From Luminiphilus sp. (GTDB lineage: Bacteria; Pseudomonadota; Gammaproteobacteria; Pseudomonadales; Halieaceae), in contig JAOHHD010000021.1 in NCBI GenBank assembly GCA_028117185.1, positions 1-28,245 of the forward strand: DNA of 28,245 nt, given 5' to 3'. Each line of letters starts with the position of its first letter. The first letter of the stretch is position 1. Below are positions 16,360 to 23,672 of the stretch, piece by piece. The translations under genes and the position numbers were made by a program. The notes under the pieces were generated by a model. That model was not told the origin of the DNA. It saw only the letters and a list, made by a program, of their open reading frames with translations, and did no database searches.

Positions 16360-17115
16360 ATGAGCCATAGTTATAGCGGTGTCATTCGATACACCAGCCA
16401 ACAGCAAGGCCGTCTTGGCCAAGCGCGCGGTCGAGAGCAGTTTGTCATCACGCGCAATGCTGATGGGTCTAGATCACTGCGCAGTCATGTGATTATTCAG
16501 GATCCGCCGATGGTAGAGCGCGATGTGGTGCTCAGCGTCGATGCGTCATTTCATCCTCGCTCCGCCCAGGTTCGTATCCGAGTGGGAGACGATCGTGAAG
16601 GGCAAGCCTTATTCTTTTTCGATGCGCACCGCATTCACGGTTCGGGCCGTACGATTGAAGGGGAGGCTTTTCAGGAGTGCTGGGAGGGTAATTCGGCGGC
16701 GACGTTTTTTGTCACCCATCCAATTCAGGCAGATGCGTGGTTGTTGGGGGGATTAGGGTTTGGGGCTGATCCTGGCCACCGCCAAATCAGTCACTTTCCA
16801 ACGTGTTCTCTGGACCATCGTGGCGCCACCGGTCCCCGTTTGGTGGTTCATGAGCCGCCCCTCGATATCTATTTTCTTGGTGAAGAGGAGGTCACGATTG
16901 AAGCCGGGCAATTTACGGCTCTGCATTTTTGTTACGGCGATCCGGCTATTGACCCCCAGGGCAGTAATCAGGCGGGCGGTCATCCCCGGTATCATGTTTG
17001 GACCTCTTCCGACGGCAATTTTATTGTGCTGAGGGCGCAGGTAGATGGTTATATGCAAACGCGATACGAACTCGCGTCGCTCACGCAGGGACCCTCCGGT
17101 GCGCTACCTGAGTGA
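16360..17115 (+). CDS. Unknown protein X, DUF3108-like in its C-terminal half
   Basis: A 251-residue protein with no signal peptide or membrane segment and mostly beta structure. Conserved blocks are GVIRYTS near the start, RGRE (23-26), RDVVLSV, DHRGATGP (152-159), GEEEVTIEAGQF (174-185) and GYMQTRYEL (230-238). All recur in the same order in the protein at 18660-19388, so the two are paralogues. The pattern of an AG-x-F strand followed by VW and VLRA strands resembles the end of DUF3108-type sheet proteins, but those are usually exported, so this is tentative. The start has an excellent AAAGGAGGGG site. It converges on membrane protein B with a 2-bp gap. The function is unknown. Confidence 0.85.
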   Translation: MSHSYSGVIRYTSQQQGRLGQARGREQFVITRNADGSRSLRSHVIIQDPPMVERDVVLSVDASFHPRSAQVRIRVGDDREGQALFFFDAHRIHGSGRTIEGEAFQECWEGNSAATFFVTHPIQADAWLLGGLGFGADPGHRQISHFPTCSLDHRGATGPRLVVHEPPLDIYFLGEEEVTIEAGQFTALHFCYGDPAIDPQGSNQAGGHPRYHVWTSSDGNFIVLRAQVDGYMQTRYELASLTQGPSGALPE

Positions 17116-17117
17116 GG

Positions 17118-17768
17118 TTAGAACGTGATCACGTGTAATCCGAGCGCGGTATTGACAAAAAGACCGATCCAAATCACCCAGACGTAGCGGCGCACGACAC
17201 TCATATGGGTGATCATGGCGGCATTCCTTTCATCACTCGGGCCATCAGTAACCATACCCACATAGGCAATCGTGAAAGGTTTGAGGGCAAAACGTACGGC
17301 AATGCCGCAGGCGACTAGTGTCGCAAAAATCGTTATTTTGAGGGCGATCCACCCTGGCAAGCCAATGGTAAATGCGTATCCTCCGACGCCCAGTAGCCCG
17401 ACGACCACGAAAAATCGCAAGCGCAGATCCCACTGGGTCAGGGAAGGAAAACGCTGACCGATCGAACTATGAATAGCAGCGACCAGCGCCACCCAGACCA
17501 TGACGACTAGCCAGCCTATCAGTGCGGTGCCTTCAGGCAACAGTTCAGGCCAGCGCAGGCTACTGAGATGAAAGCCAGAGCCTAAAATGAGCGGCATTGC
17601 TAAGCGGGGACCCATGTCGCATTCCATCAGAATTTTGAAGGCGGTTTGGCGTGACTCCACACCGAGCTCGCTACGTAACACGTGACGACTCGACAAAAAC
17701 GTGCCGAGATCGCCCCCAAGCCAATAGACCAGCGCTAATACGTGGACATAAAGCACAACGTTATACAT
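17118..17768 (-). CDS. Integral membrane protein B (second of three paralogues)
   Basis: A 216-residue inner-membrane protein with about five helices. It begins MYNVVLYVHVLALVYWLGGD. His9, Trp16, Gly18, Asp20, Gly22 and Phe24 match membrane proteins A (9631-10278) and C (22031-22711) without gaps, and D51-x3-R55 is also shared. It is the last gene of a minus-strand run starting at 19388 (protein Y, VOC protein, this one), 9 bp after the VOC stop, with a GAGAG site before the ATG. The family is not recognised. The repeated pairing with small ligand-binding-type proteins suggests a membrane step or sensor linked to the pathway, not a bulk transporter (inference). Confidence 0.82.
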   Translation of the reverse strand: MYNVVLYVHVLALVYWLGGDLGTFLSSRHVLRSELGVESRQTAFKILMECDMGPRLAMPLILGSGFHLSSLRWPELLPEGTALIGWLVVMVWVALVAAIHSSIGQRFPSLTQWDLRLRFFVVVGLLGVGGYAFTIGLPGWIALKITIFATLVACGIAVRFALKPFTIAYVGMVTDGPSDERNAAMITHMSVVRRYVWVIWIGLFVNTALGLHVITF

Positions 17769-17777
17769 GGGCGTCTC

Positions 17778-18620
17778 TCAATGTGAGGGGCAAAGCCACT
17801 GGATACGTTCGCTATCCGGCGTGACGATGTCGTAGCAGTGAAGGTGTTCACTGATGACTGCAGGTGCCGTTGCCATACCCTCTGGTGGGGGCGTGTTGCG
17901 CCTGATAGACAGCGAATGCCAGCCACACGGCGCTTGTTGACCTGTCACAGCGGGCCGTTCGACCCATTGGTCGAGCTCAAAAAGTTGCCCGGGGCTCAGT
18001 GCAATCGGTGCGATCGCGTGACGGTGATCCTCATCGAGTCCATTGCTGCGCGATAAAATCGATACTCGTGCAGCCATTGCCGTGGGGGCCTGGCAGTTAA
18101 ACAACTGAGCATAAAAATCAATGGACGTCTGAATAGCGGTCACCGCATTGATCATCACAAAGCACTGATTGACTTGCTGGGTCGCAGTCGGCAAGGTAAA
18201 TCCAGGAACCTCGCCGGACACCTCTGTAAAGTAGATCAATTCTCCAGCGGGTCCCGCGACCTGCATCGCACGAATCTGCTCTGAGAACGATAACGCAGCC
18301 GGGGGATTCAATAGCGTAAATGAGGTAGGGAGCTGCGCAAACAGTGCGTCTAGATCGGCTACCAGCACCTCCATCGCCGCCCATCCTGGTGTGGCAAAGG
18401 GGGTCGGAATATCGCCACGCCATTCCACCAACGTCAGGGTTTGATAGGGCTCCTGTGACATGAGAATCGTGTGGCTGGCGCATGCGTCGAGCATGGGGTC
18501 TTTTAGCGCGATGGCAGCGGCACTGTCGGCGCTGACGGTCGCATTCGGATAGCCGAGGTCATGGTACGCGGCCACCGCAGCGCTCAGTGCGGGAACTCGT
18601 AACGTCATATTTTCAATCAT
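17778..18620 (-). CDS. VOC-family protein (two-module glyoxalase/dioxygenase fold)
   Basis: A 280-residue cytosolic protein with two VOC-like halves. The first half starts MIENMTLRVPALSAAVAAYHDLGY and ends near GPAGELIYFTEV; the second starts near QCFVMINAVTAIQTSIDFYAQLF and ends in HCYDIVTPDSERIQWL. The fold is shared by glyoxalases, extradiol dioxygenases, epimerases and resistance proteins. Metal ligands are not obvious: the first half lacks a clear leading His. No clear ribosome binding site precedes the ATG at 18620; the ATG four codons on is an alternative. It sits between protein Y (39 bp gap) and membrane protein B (9 bp gap), in one apparent operon. The reaction is unknown. Confidence 0.8.
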   Translation of the reverse strand: MIENMTLRVPALSAAVAAYHDLGYPNATVSADSAAAIALKDPMLDACASHTILMSQEPYQTLTLVEWRGDIPTPFATPGWAAMEVLVADLDALFAQLPTSFTLLNPPAALSFSEQIRAMQVAGPAGELIYFTEVSGEVPGFTLPTATQQVNQCFVMINAVTAIQTSIDFYAQLFNCQAPTAMAARVSILSRSNGLDEDHRHAIAPIALSPGQLFELDQWVERPAVTGQQAPCGWHSLSIRRNTPPPEGMATAPAVISEHLHCYDIVTPDSERIQWLCPSH

Positions 18621-18659
18621 GTGTGATCGACAGCCCGATGAGCGGGGTCACATGACCCG

Positions 18660-19388
18660 TCATGGTGTTTCCTCGATGACGACGTCGGTGAGTTCGTAAT
18701 GGGTTTGCATATAACCCTCTGCACTGGCTCGTAACAGGAGGTAGTCGTCATCGGCGGTGCACCAGACGTCATAGGGTGGGTGCTCTTCGGGTAGATTGCC
18801 AGCGGTGCCCGTGACTTGAAAGTGTCGGGCTTGAAAGACACCGGCTGCGACCTCGATCTCTTCCTCGCCGACATACACTAAGTCAAAAGAGGTGACAAAA
18901 AAGAACGGGCCAGTGGCGCCGCGATGATCCGGTGAGGTGAGGAATACATTGTTTAATGAATGGACACCTGGCCCTTGTTCAAGGGGATAAAGACGCATTA
19001 ATAGCGCATCGCCGACAATGGGATGACTTTGTAACCACCCTACTTTGCCGTTTGTTTCTAATTCCTGGCTGATGCGTCCATCGCGTGCATTGAAGGTTTC
19101 ACACTCCGCATAGCCTTTCGCAAAACGCATCCAGCCTGAACCTTCAAATTGTCCTCCGACCGACAATCGCACGGAGCAATCAATAGGGCTGGAATCAGCG
19201 TGATGAAGCGCAATACAGACGTCTCGGGTCACTTTTGGCGCATCGTCAATCTCACAGTGAGCCAGCAAAACGTCGACGCCGTCAGGCTGACAGGTCAGCG
19301 TAAAAGCCTCTCTTCCGCGCGTCTCACCCATACGTTCCGGCTTGCGGCTGGTGTATTCAATGGTGCCTCGGATAAGCTTGTGCCCCAT
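18660..19388 (-). CDS. Unknown protein Y, paralogue of protein X
   Basis: A 242-residue protein, probably cytosolic, that is colinear with the protein at 16360-17115. Shared blocks are GTIEYTS, RGREAF (24-29), TRDV, HPI-x-DA-LL, DHRGATGP (154-161), GEEEIEVAAGVF (174-185) and GYMQTHYEL (225-233). The exact DHRGATGP block in both copies suggests a functional site. The start at 19388 has GGGAG five bases upstream. It is the first gene of a minus-strand set with a VOC protein and membrane protein B, and is divergent from the isochorismatase operon. The likely shared control region contains a palindrome at 19447-19466. The C-terminal half recalls DUF3108; no function can be assigned. Confidence 0.85.
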   Translation of the reverse strand: MGHKLIRGTIEYTSRKPERMGETRGREAFTLTCQPDGVDVLLAHCEIDDAPKVTRDVCIALHHADSSPIDCSVRLSVGGQFEGSGWMRFAKGYAECETFNARDGRISQELETNGKVGWLQSHPIVGDALLMRLYPLEQGPGVHSLNNVFLTSPDHRGATGPFFFVTSFDLVYVGEEEIEVAAGVFQARHFQVTGTAGNLPEEHPPYDVWCTADDDYLLLRASAEGYMQTHYELTDVVIEETP

Positions 19389-19446
19389 GTCACTCCCTTT
19401 GGTCTGTCACGACGCAACGCGGCGCGCCAGATCTTGCTATGTATTA

Positions 19447-19466
19447 ATGATATGTTTTTATATCAT
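19447..19466. promoter_or_regulatory. Palindromic operator candidate before the amidohydrolase operon
   Basis: ATGATAT (19447-19453) and ATATCAT (19460-19466) are perfect 7-bp arms around a 6-bp GTTTTT centre. It overlaps a plausible promoter (TTGCTA at 19434-19439 and TATATC at 19459-19464). The nonamer TTATATCAT at 19458-19466 recurs at 22846-22854, in front of the GntR gene, so GntR may bind both. Confidence 0.6.
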
Positions 19467-19499
19467 GATGCTCTGCACTTCAGCAAAACAGGAACAACA

Positions 19500-20171
19500 A
19501 TGGAAACCAGCGACCTCACCGCACGTCAGATTTTTCGGCAACTACAGGAAAGCCCTAGTCGTGCTCGCTTCGGCTTTGGCCGAAAAGCCATTTTGGTGAA
19601 TATCGACCTGCAAAAGGCCTATACACGGACCGATCTTTTTAAAACGGCGTACGAAACTGATCCTAATCAATTGCAATACGTTAATGAATTAGCGGCCGCT
19701 TTTCACGCGTTGAGCTGGCCTGTCGTCTGGACGCATGTGGCTTTTATGGCCTCCGGAGAGGACTGCGGTATCTGGGGTACTCGCACTGATACGCCAGACT
19801 CTCTGCAGAATATTAAATTTGGTTCGGAGCGCGCCGAATTTGATGATCGGCTCAACATTGATGCCGAGCGTGATGTGATCTATTGCAAGAAGATGCCCTC
19901 CGCATTTTTTGAGACGGCGTTGCAGTCTTTATGTGTCTGGCATCAAGTCGATACAGTGGTGATGACGGGCGGTTCGACCAGTGGTTGCATTCGGGCGACG
20001 GCGGTGGATTCTTTGTCACGAGGCTATCGCACTATCGTGCCTGAGGAGTGTGTTGCGGATAAGCACGAGAGCTATCATTTCGCTAATTTAACAGATCTGG
20101 CGATTAAGTATGCCGACGTGATGGGAGTGCATGAGGTGTTAGATTGGTTAGCTCAACAGGACCGGCCATGA
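19500..20171 (+). CDS. Isochorismatase-fold amidohydrolase (N-carbamoylsarcosine-amidase-like)
   Basis: A 223-residue cysteine hydrolase. The catalytic triad of this superfamily is visible: Asp36 in ILVNIDLQKAY, Lys130 in YCKKMPSAFFET, and Cys163 in TGGSTSGCIRATAVDS. The SGCIRATAVD pattern and following ECVADK are closest to N-carbamoylsarcosine amidase / maleamate amidase relatives, which release ammonia (and CO2) from carbamoyl or amide groups. The exact substrate is unknown. The ATG at 19500 has AGGA seven bases upstream; the open frame extends upstream to 19149, but that part overlaps protein Y and is not translated protein-like. Its stop overlaps the next gene (ATGA). It lies just downstream of a GntR-type palindrome. 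Confidence 0.92.
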   Translation: METSDLTARQIFRQLQESPSRARFGFGRKAILVNIDLQKAYTRTDLFKTAYETDPNQLQYVNELAAAFHALSWPVVWTHVAFMASGEDCGIWGTRTDTPDSLQNIKFGSERAEFDDRLNIDAERDVIYCKKMPSAFFETALQSLCVWHQVDTVVMTGGSTSGCIRATAVDSLSRGYRTIVPEECVADKHESYHFANLTDLAIKYADVMGVHEVLDWLAQQDRP

Positions 20172-21094
20172 GTGAGGTAGCGCAATTCTCGGAGCTCTCC
20201 CTATACGACTACAGCCCCTACGATGAACGGCCAAAACTCGTTTGGCCAAACGGCGCGCGTTTAGCGTTTTGGGTGGCGCCTAATATTGAGTTTTACGAGC
20301 TCGACCCGCCGAGTAATCCGCATCGTAAGCCATGGCCTCATCCCTATCCGCCTGTGCCGGGCTACAGTATTCGCGATTACGGCAATCGCGTCGGCCATCA
20401 GCGGCAGATGGCGTTACTCGACAAATATGGTGTGCGCGGGTCTATTAGTCTTTCTGCCGCTTTGTGCGAGCATCATCCCGAAATTATCGCCTTGTGTGCC
20501 GAACGAAACTGGGAGTTTTTTAGTCATGGGATCTACAACACGCGCTATACCTATGGTCTGACAGAGGACCAAGAGCGCGAGATGATTGAAGACGCCATGG
20601 ACACGATTGAGCGCGCAGTGGGTCAGCGTCCGGCGGGTTATCTGGCGCCTGCCTTGTCTCATTCCAATCATACGATTGATTTGTTTGCCGAAGCGGGTGG
20701 CTTGTATACCTGTGATCTATTCCATGATGATCAACCGACATGGGTCAATACGCGATCTGGTAAACCGTTTGTATCCATCCCCTATTCTTTAGAGCTTAAT
20801 GACACCATTGCTTACGTGGTGCAAAAAAGGGAGCCGCGCCGATACGGTGAGAGCATTCGTCGTGCATTTGATCAGTTGTACGCTGAGGGCGCCGATAGTG
20901 GCACCGTAATGTGTATTCCCACGCACAATTATCAGGTGAGCTGCCCTCACCGTTTGCGTGCCTTTGAGGAGGCACTCGAATACATCACCGGCCACAGCGA
21001 TGTATGGGTCACCACCGGTCGAGAGATCGCCGAGTACGTGATCGATTATGGTCGACAACAATTGCAGGGCAGTGCGGTGGTGCCTTCCAGATGA
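20168..21094 (+). CDS. PuuE-like polysaccharide-deacetylase-fold hydrolase 1
   Basis: A 308-residue member of the NodB-homology/PuuE group, whose best-known relative is a metal-independent allantoinase; others are cyclic-amide or peptidoglycan hydrolases. Visible features are PGYSIRDYGNRVGHQRQM (64-81), SISLSAALCEHHPEII for the first strand-helix unit, FFSHG with His120, APALSHSNHTIDL, and the late IPTHNYQVSCPHR (250-262). The Asp and His of the usual zinc site are not clearly all present, consistent with PuuE relatives. An AGGA site sits six bases before the ATG at 20168, overlapping the isochorismatase stop. I expect C-N ring or amide hydrolysis; the substrate is unknown. Confidence 0.88.
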   Translation: MSEVAQFSELSLYDYSPYDERPKLVWPNGARLAFWVAPNIEFYELDPPSNPHRKPWPHPYPPVPGYSIRDYGNRVGHQRQMALLDKYGVRGSISLSAALCEHHPEIIALCAERNWEFFSHGIYNTRYTYGLTEDQEREMIEDAMDTIERAVGQRPAGYLAPALSHSNHTIDLFAEAGGLYTCDLFHDDQPTWVNTRSGKPFVSIPYSLELNDTIAYVVQKREPRRYGESIRRAFDQLYAEGADSGTVMCIPTHNYQVSCPHRLRAFEEALEYITGHSDVWVTTGREIAEYVIDYGRQQLQGSAVVPSR

Positions 21095-22017
21095 GCGACG
21101 AGTTATTGACTTATGCACAGCGTCACTATGGTATGGACCATGATCGTTATCGGTGGTCCATGCTACAAGATCGGGACCCCATCGTATGGCCAGACAATAA
21201 GCCGTTAGCACTGTGGATTAACCTATCCGTTCAGCACTTCCCACTGTCTGGAGAGAAGCCAGTGGTCGCCCCACCAGGGGCGCTGACCATGCCCTACCCA
21301 GACCTGCGGCATTACACCCTTCGCGATTATGGTAATCGAGTCGGTATTTTTCGATTATTGACATTAATGGAGCGGTATCAAGCGGCACCCTCGGTGGCTA
21401 TTTCAGGTGCGTTAGCAGAGCGTTATCCGAGGCTGATGGAGCGGTTGGCAGCGACCGGTTACGAATGGCTGGGTCATGGCTGGAATATGCTGTGTATGCA
21501 TGCCGGTGAAATCGATGTTGCGATAGAGTCTGAGTGGATAGCGCGAACGCGTGAGGTACTCGAGGCATTTACCGATCGGTCCCTGAAGGGCTGGCTGAGC
21601 CCCGGGCGCAGTCAAACCGCGAACACGCCTGAGCTGCTGGTGCGCAACGGATTTAGCTATCAATGTGATTGGGTCAATGACGAGCTTCCTTACCCGTTTA
21701 AAACGCAGGAAGGTGATATGACTTGCCTGCCTTCGTGTTTGGAGCTCGATGATGTCTTTGTTTTGACGCAAAATCTGCACAGTGAGGATAGCTTTGTACA
21801 GCAGGTGACTGACGCTGCAGACTGGCTGATCGAGGAGGGGCAAGCGCAGGGGGGGCGACTGCTGGCGCTCAATTTTCACCCCTGGCTAGTGGGCCAACCT
21901 CACCGCATATCTGCGGTGGAAAAAATTCTCGAGGCGCTTTTGGTGACGCGGCGTGACGATATTTGGCACGCGCCACCTAGCGCCATTATTGACGCCGCAA
22001 TCGACCCGATTGGTTAG
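21091..22017 (+). CDS. PuuE-like polysaccharide-deacetylase-fold hydrolase 2
   Basis: A second 308-residue paralogue directly after the first, with a 4-bp ATGA overlap. It shares YTLRDYGNRVGIFRLL (75-90), SVAISGALAERYPRLM, EWLGHGWN with His129, a Pro-Gly-containing SPGRSQTANTPELL, and LNFHPWLVGQPHR near 280-292. The first copy has a different residue set around the HG motif (SHGIYNTRYTYG against GHGWNMLCMHAG), so the two probably act on different substrates or form a hetero-oligomer. The start is the ATG at 21091; an upstream in-frame extension overlaps hydrolase 1 and looks spurious. It is the last gene of the operon and converges on membrane protein C. Confidence 0.88.
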   Translation: MSDELLTYAQRHYGMDHDRYRWSMLQDRDPIVWPDNKPLALWINLSVQHFPLSGEKPVVAPPGALTMPYPDLRHYTLRDYGNRVGIFRLLTLMERYQAAPSVAISGALAERYPRLMERLAATGYEWLGHGWNMLCMHAGEIDVAIESEWIARTREVLEAFTDRSLKGWLSPGRSQTANTPELLVRNGFSYQCDWVNDELPYPFKTQEGDMTCLPSCLELDDVFVLTQNLHSEDSFVQQVTDAADWLIEEGQAQGGRLLALNFHPWLVGQPHRISAVEKILEALLVTRRDDIWHAPPSAIIDAAIDPIG

Positions 22018-22030
22018 CGAGCAGTCGGCC

Positions 22031-22711
22031 TTAGACGGCTTTGGTTGCGCCAAAGAAGGCCACCGATGCGATCGTCACCCAGTAACAGTAGGCCAGTCGT
22101 TTGCCCACGATTAAGCTCTTCTCCAGCTGGTCCTCAGCGGCTTGATTGGGACCGTCAGCGAGTACCCTGAACAGGGTTGTCCACTCGCGCATAATAAAGC
22201 GCAATTTGAGGCCGATCATGAGTGTGACGCTATAAAGCAAAATCTTGATGGAGAACCAGTATTGCATCGGGCCCACGTTGAAGGGACCGTAGCCCATCAG
22301 TGAGCTGATGGATGTAATGACCATGATCGGAATCAAGACAAAACGGACGCGCTCATCCCACAGCGTCAACTGGATGCCGCGATCAGTTTCGCGATAAACA
22401 TAGGCAGAAACACAGAGCGTCAGCCAGCCGATCGCCAACAGCCATACCGCCACAAGAAAGCCGCCACCAAAGGGCTGAACCCCCCATAGATGACCCATAT
22501 GGAGCCCGAGGGGGAGCAGGCTAATGATGCCAATGCGCGCGAGAATGTCGATGTTATAGGCTGTCTGCATGTGCCGACGGCGTTCTTCCATCGACAGTTT
22601 GCGATTGATCACATGGGTAGAGGTATTGAAGACACCCCATTCGCCACCGAGCCAGTACACCATGGCTAGGATATGCAGCCAGCGCAACACCGCTAATTCA
22701 GTCACTCCCAT
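22031..22711 (-). CDS. Integral membrane protein C (third paralogue)
   Basis: A 226-residue inner-membrane protein with about five helices. Helix 1 is WLHILAMVYWLGGEWGVF (11-28), with His13, Trp20, Gly22, Glu24, Gly26 and Phe28 aligning with proteins A and B; the Asp of the others is Glu here. Asp55 and Arg59 match D51/R55 of A and B. I start at the ATG at 22711, seven bases after GAGG; a GTG one codon upstream is possible. It is divergent from the GntR gene and its upstream region contains a GntR-like site, so it is probably under the same control. The function is unknown. Confidence 0.82.
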   Translation of the reverse strand: MGVTELAVLRWLHILAMVYWLGGEWGVFNTSTHVINRKLSMEERRRHMQTAYNIDILARIGIISLLPLGLHMGHLWGVQPFGGGFLVAVWLLAIGWLTLCVSAYVYRETDRGIQLTLWDERVRFVLIPIMVITSISSLMGYGPFNVGPMQYWFSIKILLYSVTLMIGLKLRFIMREWTTLFRVLADGPNQAAEDQLEKSLIVGKRLAYCYWVTIASVAFFGATKAV

Positions 22712-22732
22712 CACTCTGCCTCGTCGCCTAAA

Positions 22733-22748
22733 GATATAACATTATAAC
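22733..22748 (-). promoter_or_regulatory. Candidate GntR-family site before membrane protein C
   Basis: GATATAACATTATAAC; on the minus strand it reads GTTATAATGTTATATC. The GTTATATC core is the mirror of the one at 22845-22852, giving an 8-bp inverted pair about 100 bp apart across the divergent region. It may allow looping or dual control. Inference only. Confidence 0.45.
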
Positions 22749-22844
22749 TTAATAGCTCTGTGAGTGGCTTTCCTGATCAATCGTTGGCATTGGGACCACA
22801 ACAATGTCCTATGATGCCGATTGAATAGGTATTACACCTAATTT

Positions 22845-22860
22845 GTTATATCATTATGTC
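22845..22860 (+). promoter_or_regulatory. Candidate GntR-family site before the gntR gene
   Basis: GTTATATCATTATGTC, about 38 bp before the GntR start codon. It shares TTATATCAT with the palindrome at 19447-19466. This suggests autoregulation plus control of the amidohydrolase operon. Confidence 0.5.
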
Positions 22861-22897
22861 TAATGAGTTCACCACTGCTTCGACGAGAGTTTAGCGA

Positions 22898-23668
22898 ATG
22901 GAAGAAGTATTTACCCCACACGTTGTAGGACAGTTATCAAAACATTCGCCCACGCCCTTGTACCATCAGCTCTTCTCCTTACTGAAGTCGCGCATTTTAG
23001 ACGGCACGCTTGGCTATGGTACGCGACTCCCCCCTGAGGAGCGGTTGGCGGATATTTTCAATGTGTCGCGGATTACCGCCAAGCGTGCGATGGACGATTT
23101 ATCCAAACAAGCTCTTGTGGAGCGTCGTCGGGGCCGCGGTACCCATGTTATCTACCAATACAGCCCGCGCCCAGTTCACGCGCCATTGACCGGTATGCTG
23201 CAAGAAATTGAAAGCATGGCACGTAACTCGGTAGCGCATATTCTTGACTTCGGTATTCGTATTCCCCCGCAAAAAATTCGCGAAGATCTCAGGCTTGCAG
23301 AGGGCGAAACGGCCTTACATTTACTGCGAGTACGAGAGCGGGATGGCATGAAATTTGGTCACTACACCAGTTGGACAGCGGGTGTAAAAATGCCCTCTGA
23401 CCCTGCCATTTTTGAAAATACACCTCGCTTGAGTTACTTCCGCCAGCAAGGTCTAGAACTGAGTCACGTCACGCAAATGTTGTCTGCTGTGGCCGCTGAC
23501 GCTTCAGTGGCCGCTGCACTGGATGTTGTTGAAGGCAGTCCATTATTGAGTTTGACCCGTCGGTCTTATCAAAAGACCGGCGCTGAAGCAGAGCAAATCA
23601 TGGATTTTCTGGAGGTGCTGTACAACCCAGAGCACTTCCAATATTCGATGGATCTCACGCTTGACTGA
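22898..23668 (+). CDS. GntR-family regulator with UTRA domain (HutC subfamily)
   Basis: A 256-residue DNA-binding regulator. The N-terminal winged helix-turn-helix (about 15-85) includes PLYHQLFSLLKSRILDGTLG, then GTRLPPEERLADIFNVSRIT and RRRGRGTHV, all textbook GntR. The C-terminal UTRA domain (about 100-250) binds a small effector: RVRERDGMKFGHYTSW and LEVLYNPEHFQYSMDL are recognisable parts. HutC-type members usually repress catabolic genes and are released by a pathway metabolite. It is divergent from membrane protein C and close to the amidohydrolase operon, nitrilase-like and FAD oxidase genes, so it is the probable local repressor (inference). The ribosome binding site before the ATG is weak. 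It converges on the nitrilase-like gene, 4 bp apart. Confidence 0.93.
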   Translation: MEEVFTPHVVGQLSKHSPTPLYHQLFSLLKSRILDGTLGYGTRLPPEERLADIFNVSRITAKRAMDDLSKQALVERRRGRGTHVIYQYSPRPVHAPLTGMLQEIESMARNSVAHILDFGIRIPPQKIREDLRLAEGETALHLLRVRERDGMKFGHYTSWTAGVKMPSDPAIFENTPRLSYFRQQGLELSHVTQMLSAVAADASVAAALDVVEGSPLLSLTRRSYQKTGAEAEQIMDFLEVLYNPEHFQYSMDLTLD

Positions 23669-23672
23669 GGTG

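Noticed and set aside
18620..18660. Possible extra small gene between protein Y and the VOC gene
   Set aside because: Only 39 bp, with no start, stop and ribosome binding site arrangement.
19149..19499. In-frame upstream extension of the isochorismatase gene
   Set aside because: It overlaps protein Y on the other strand, and a good ribosome binding site sits right before the ATG at 19500.
20789..21211. A 140-codon minus-strand frame across the junction of the two PuuE-like genes
   Set aside because: It lies opposite two well-supported genes whose ATGA overlap explains the sequence.
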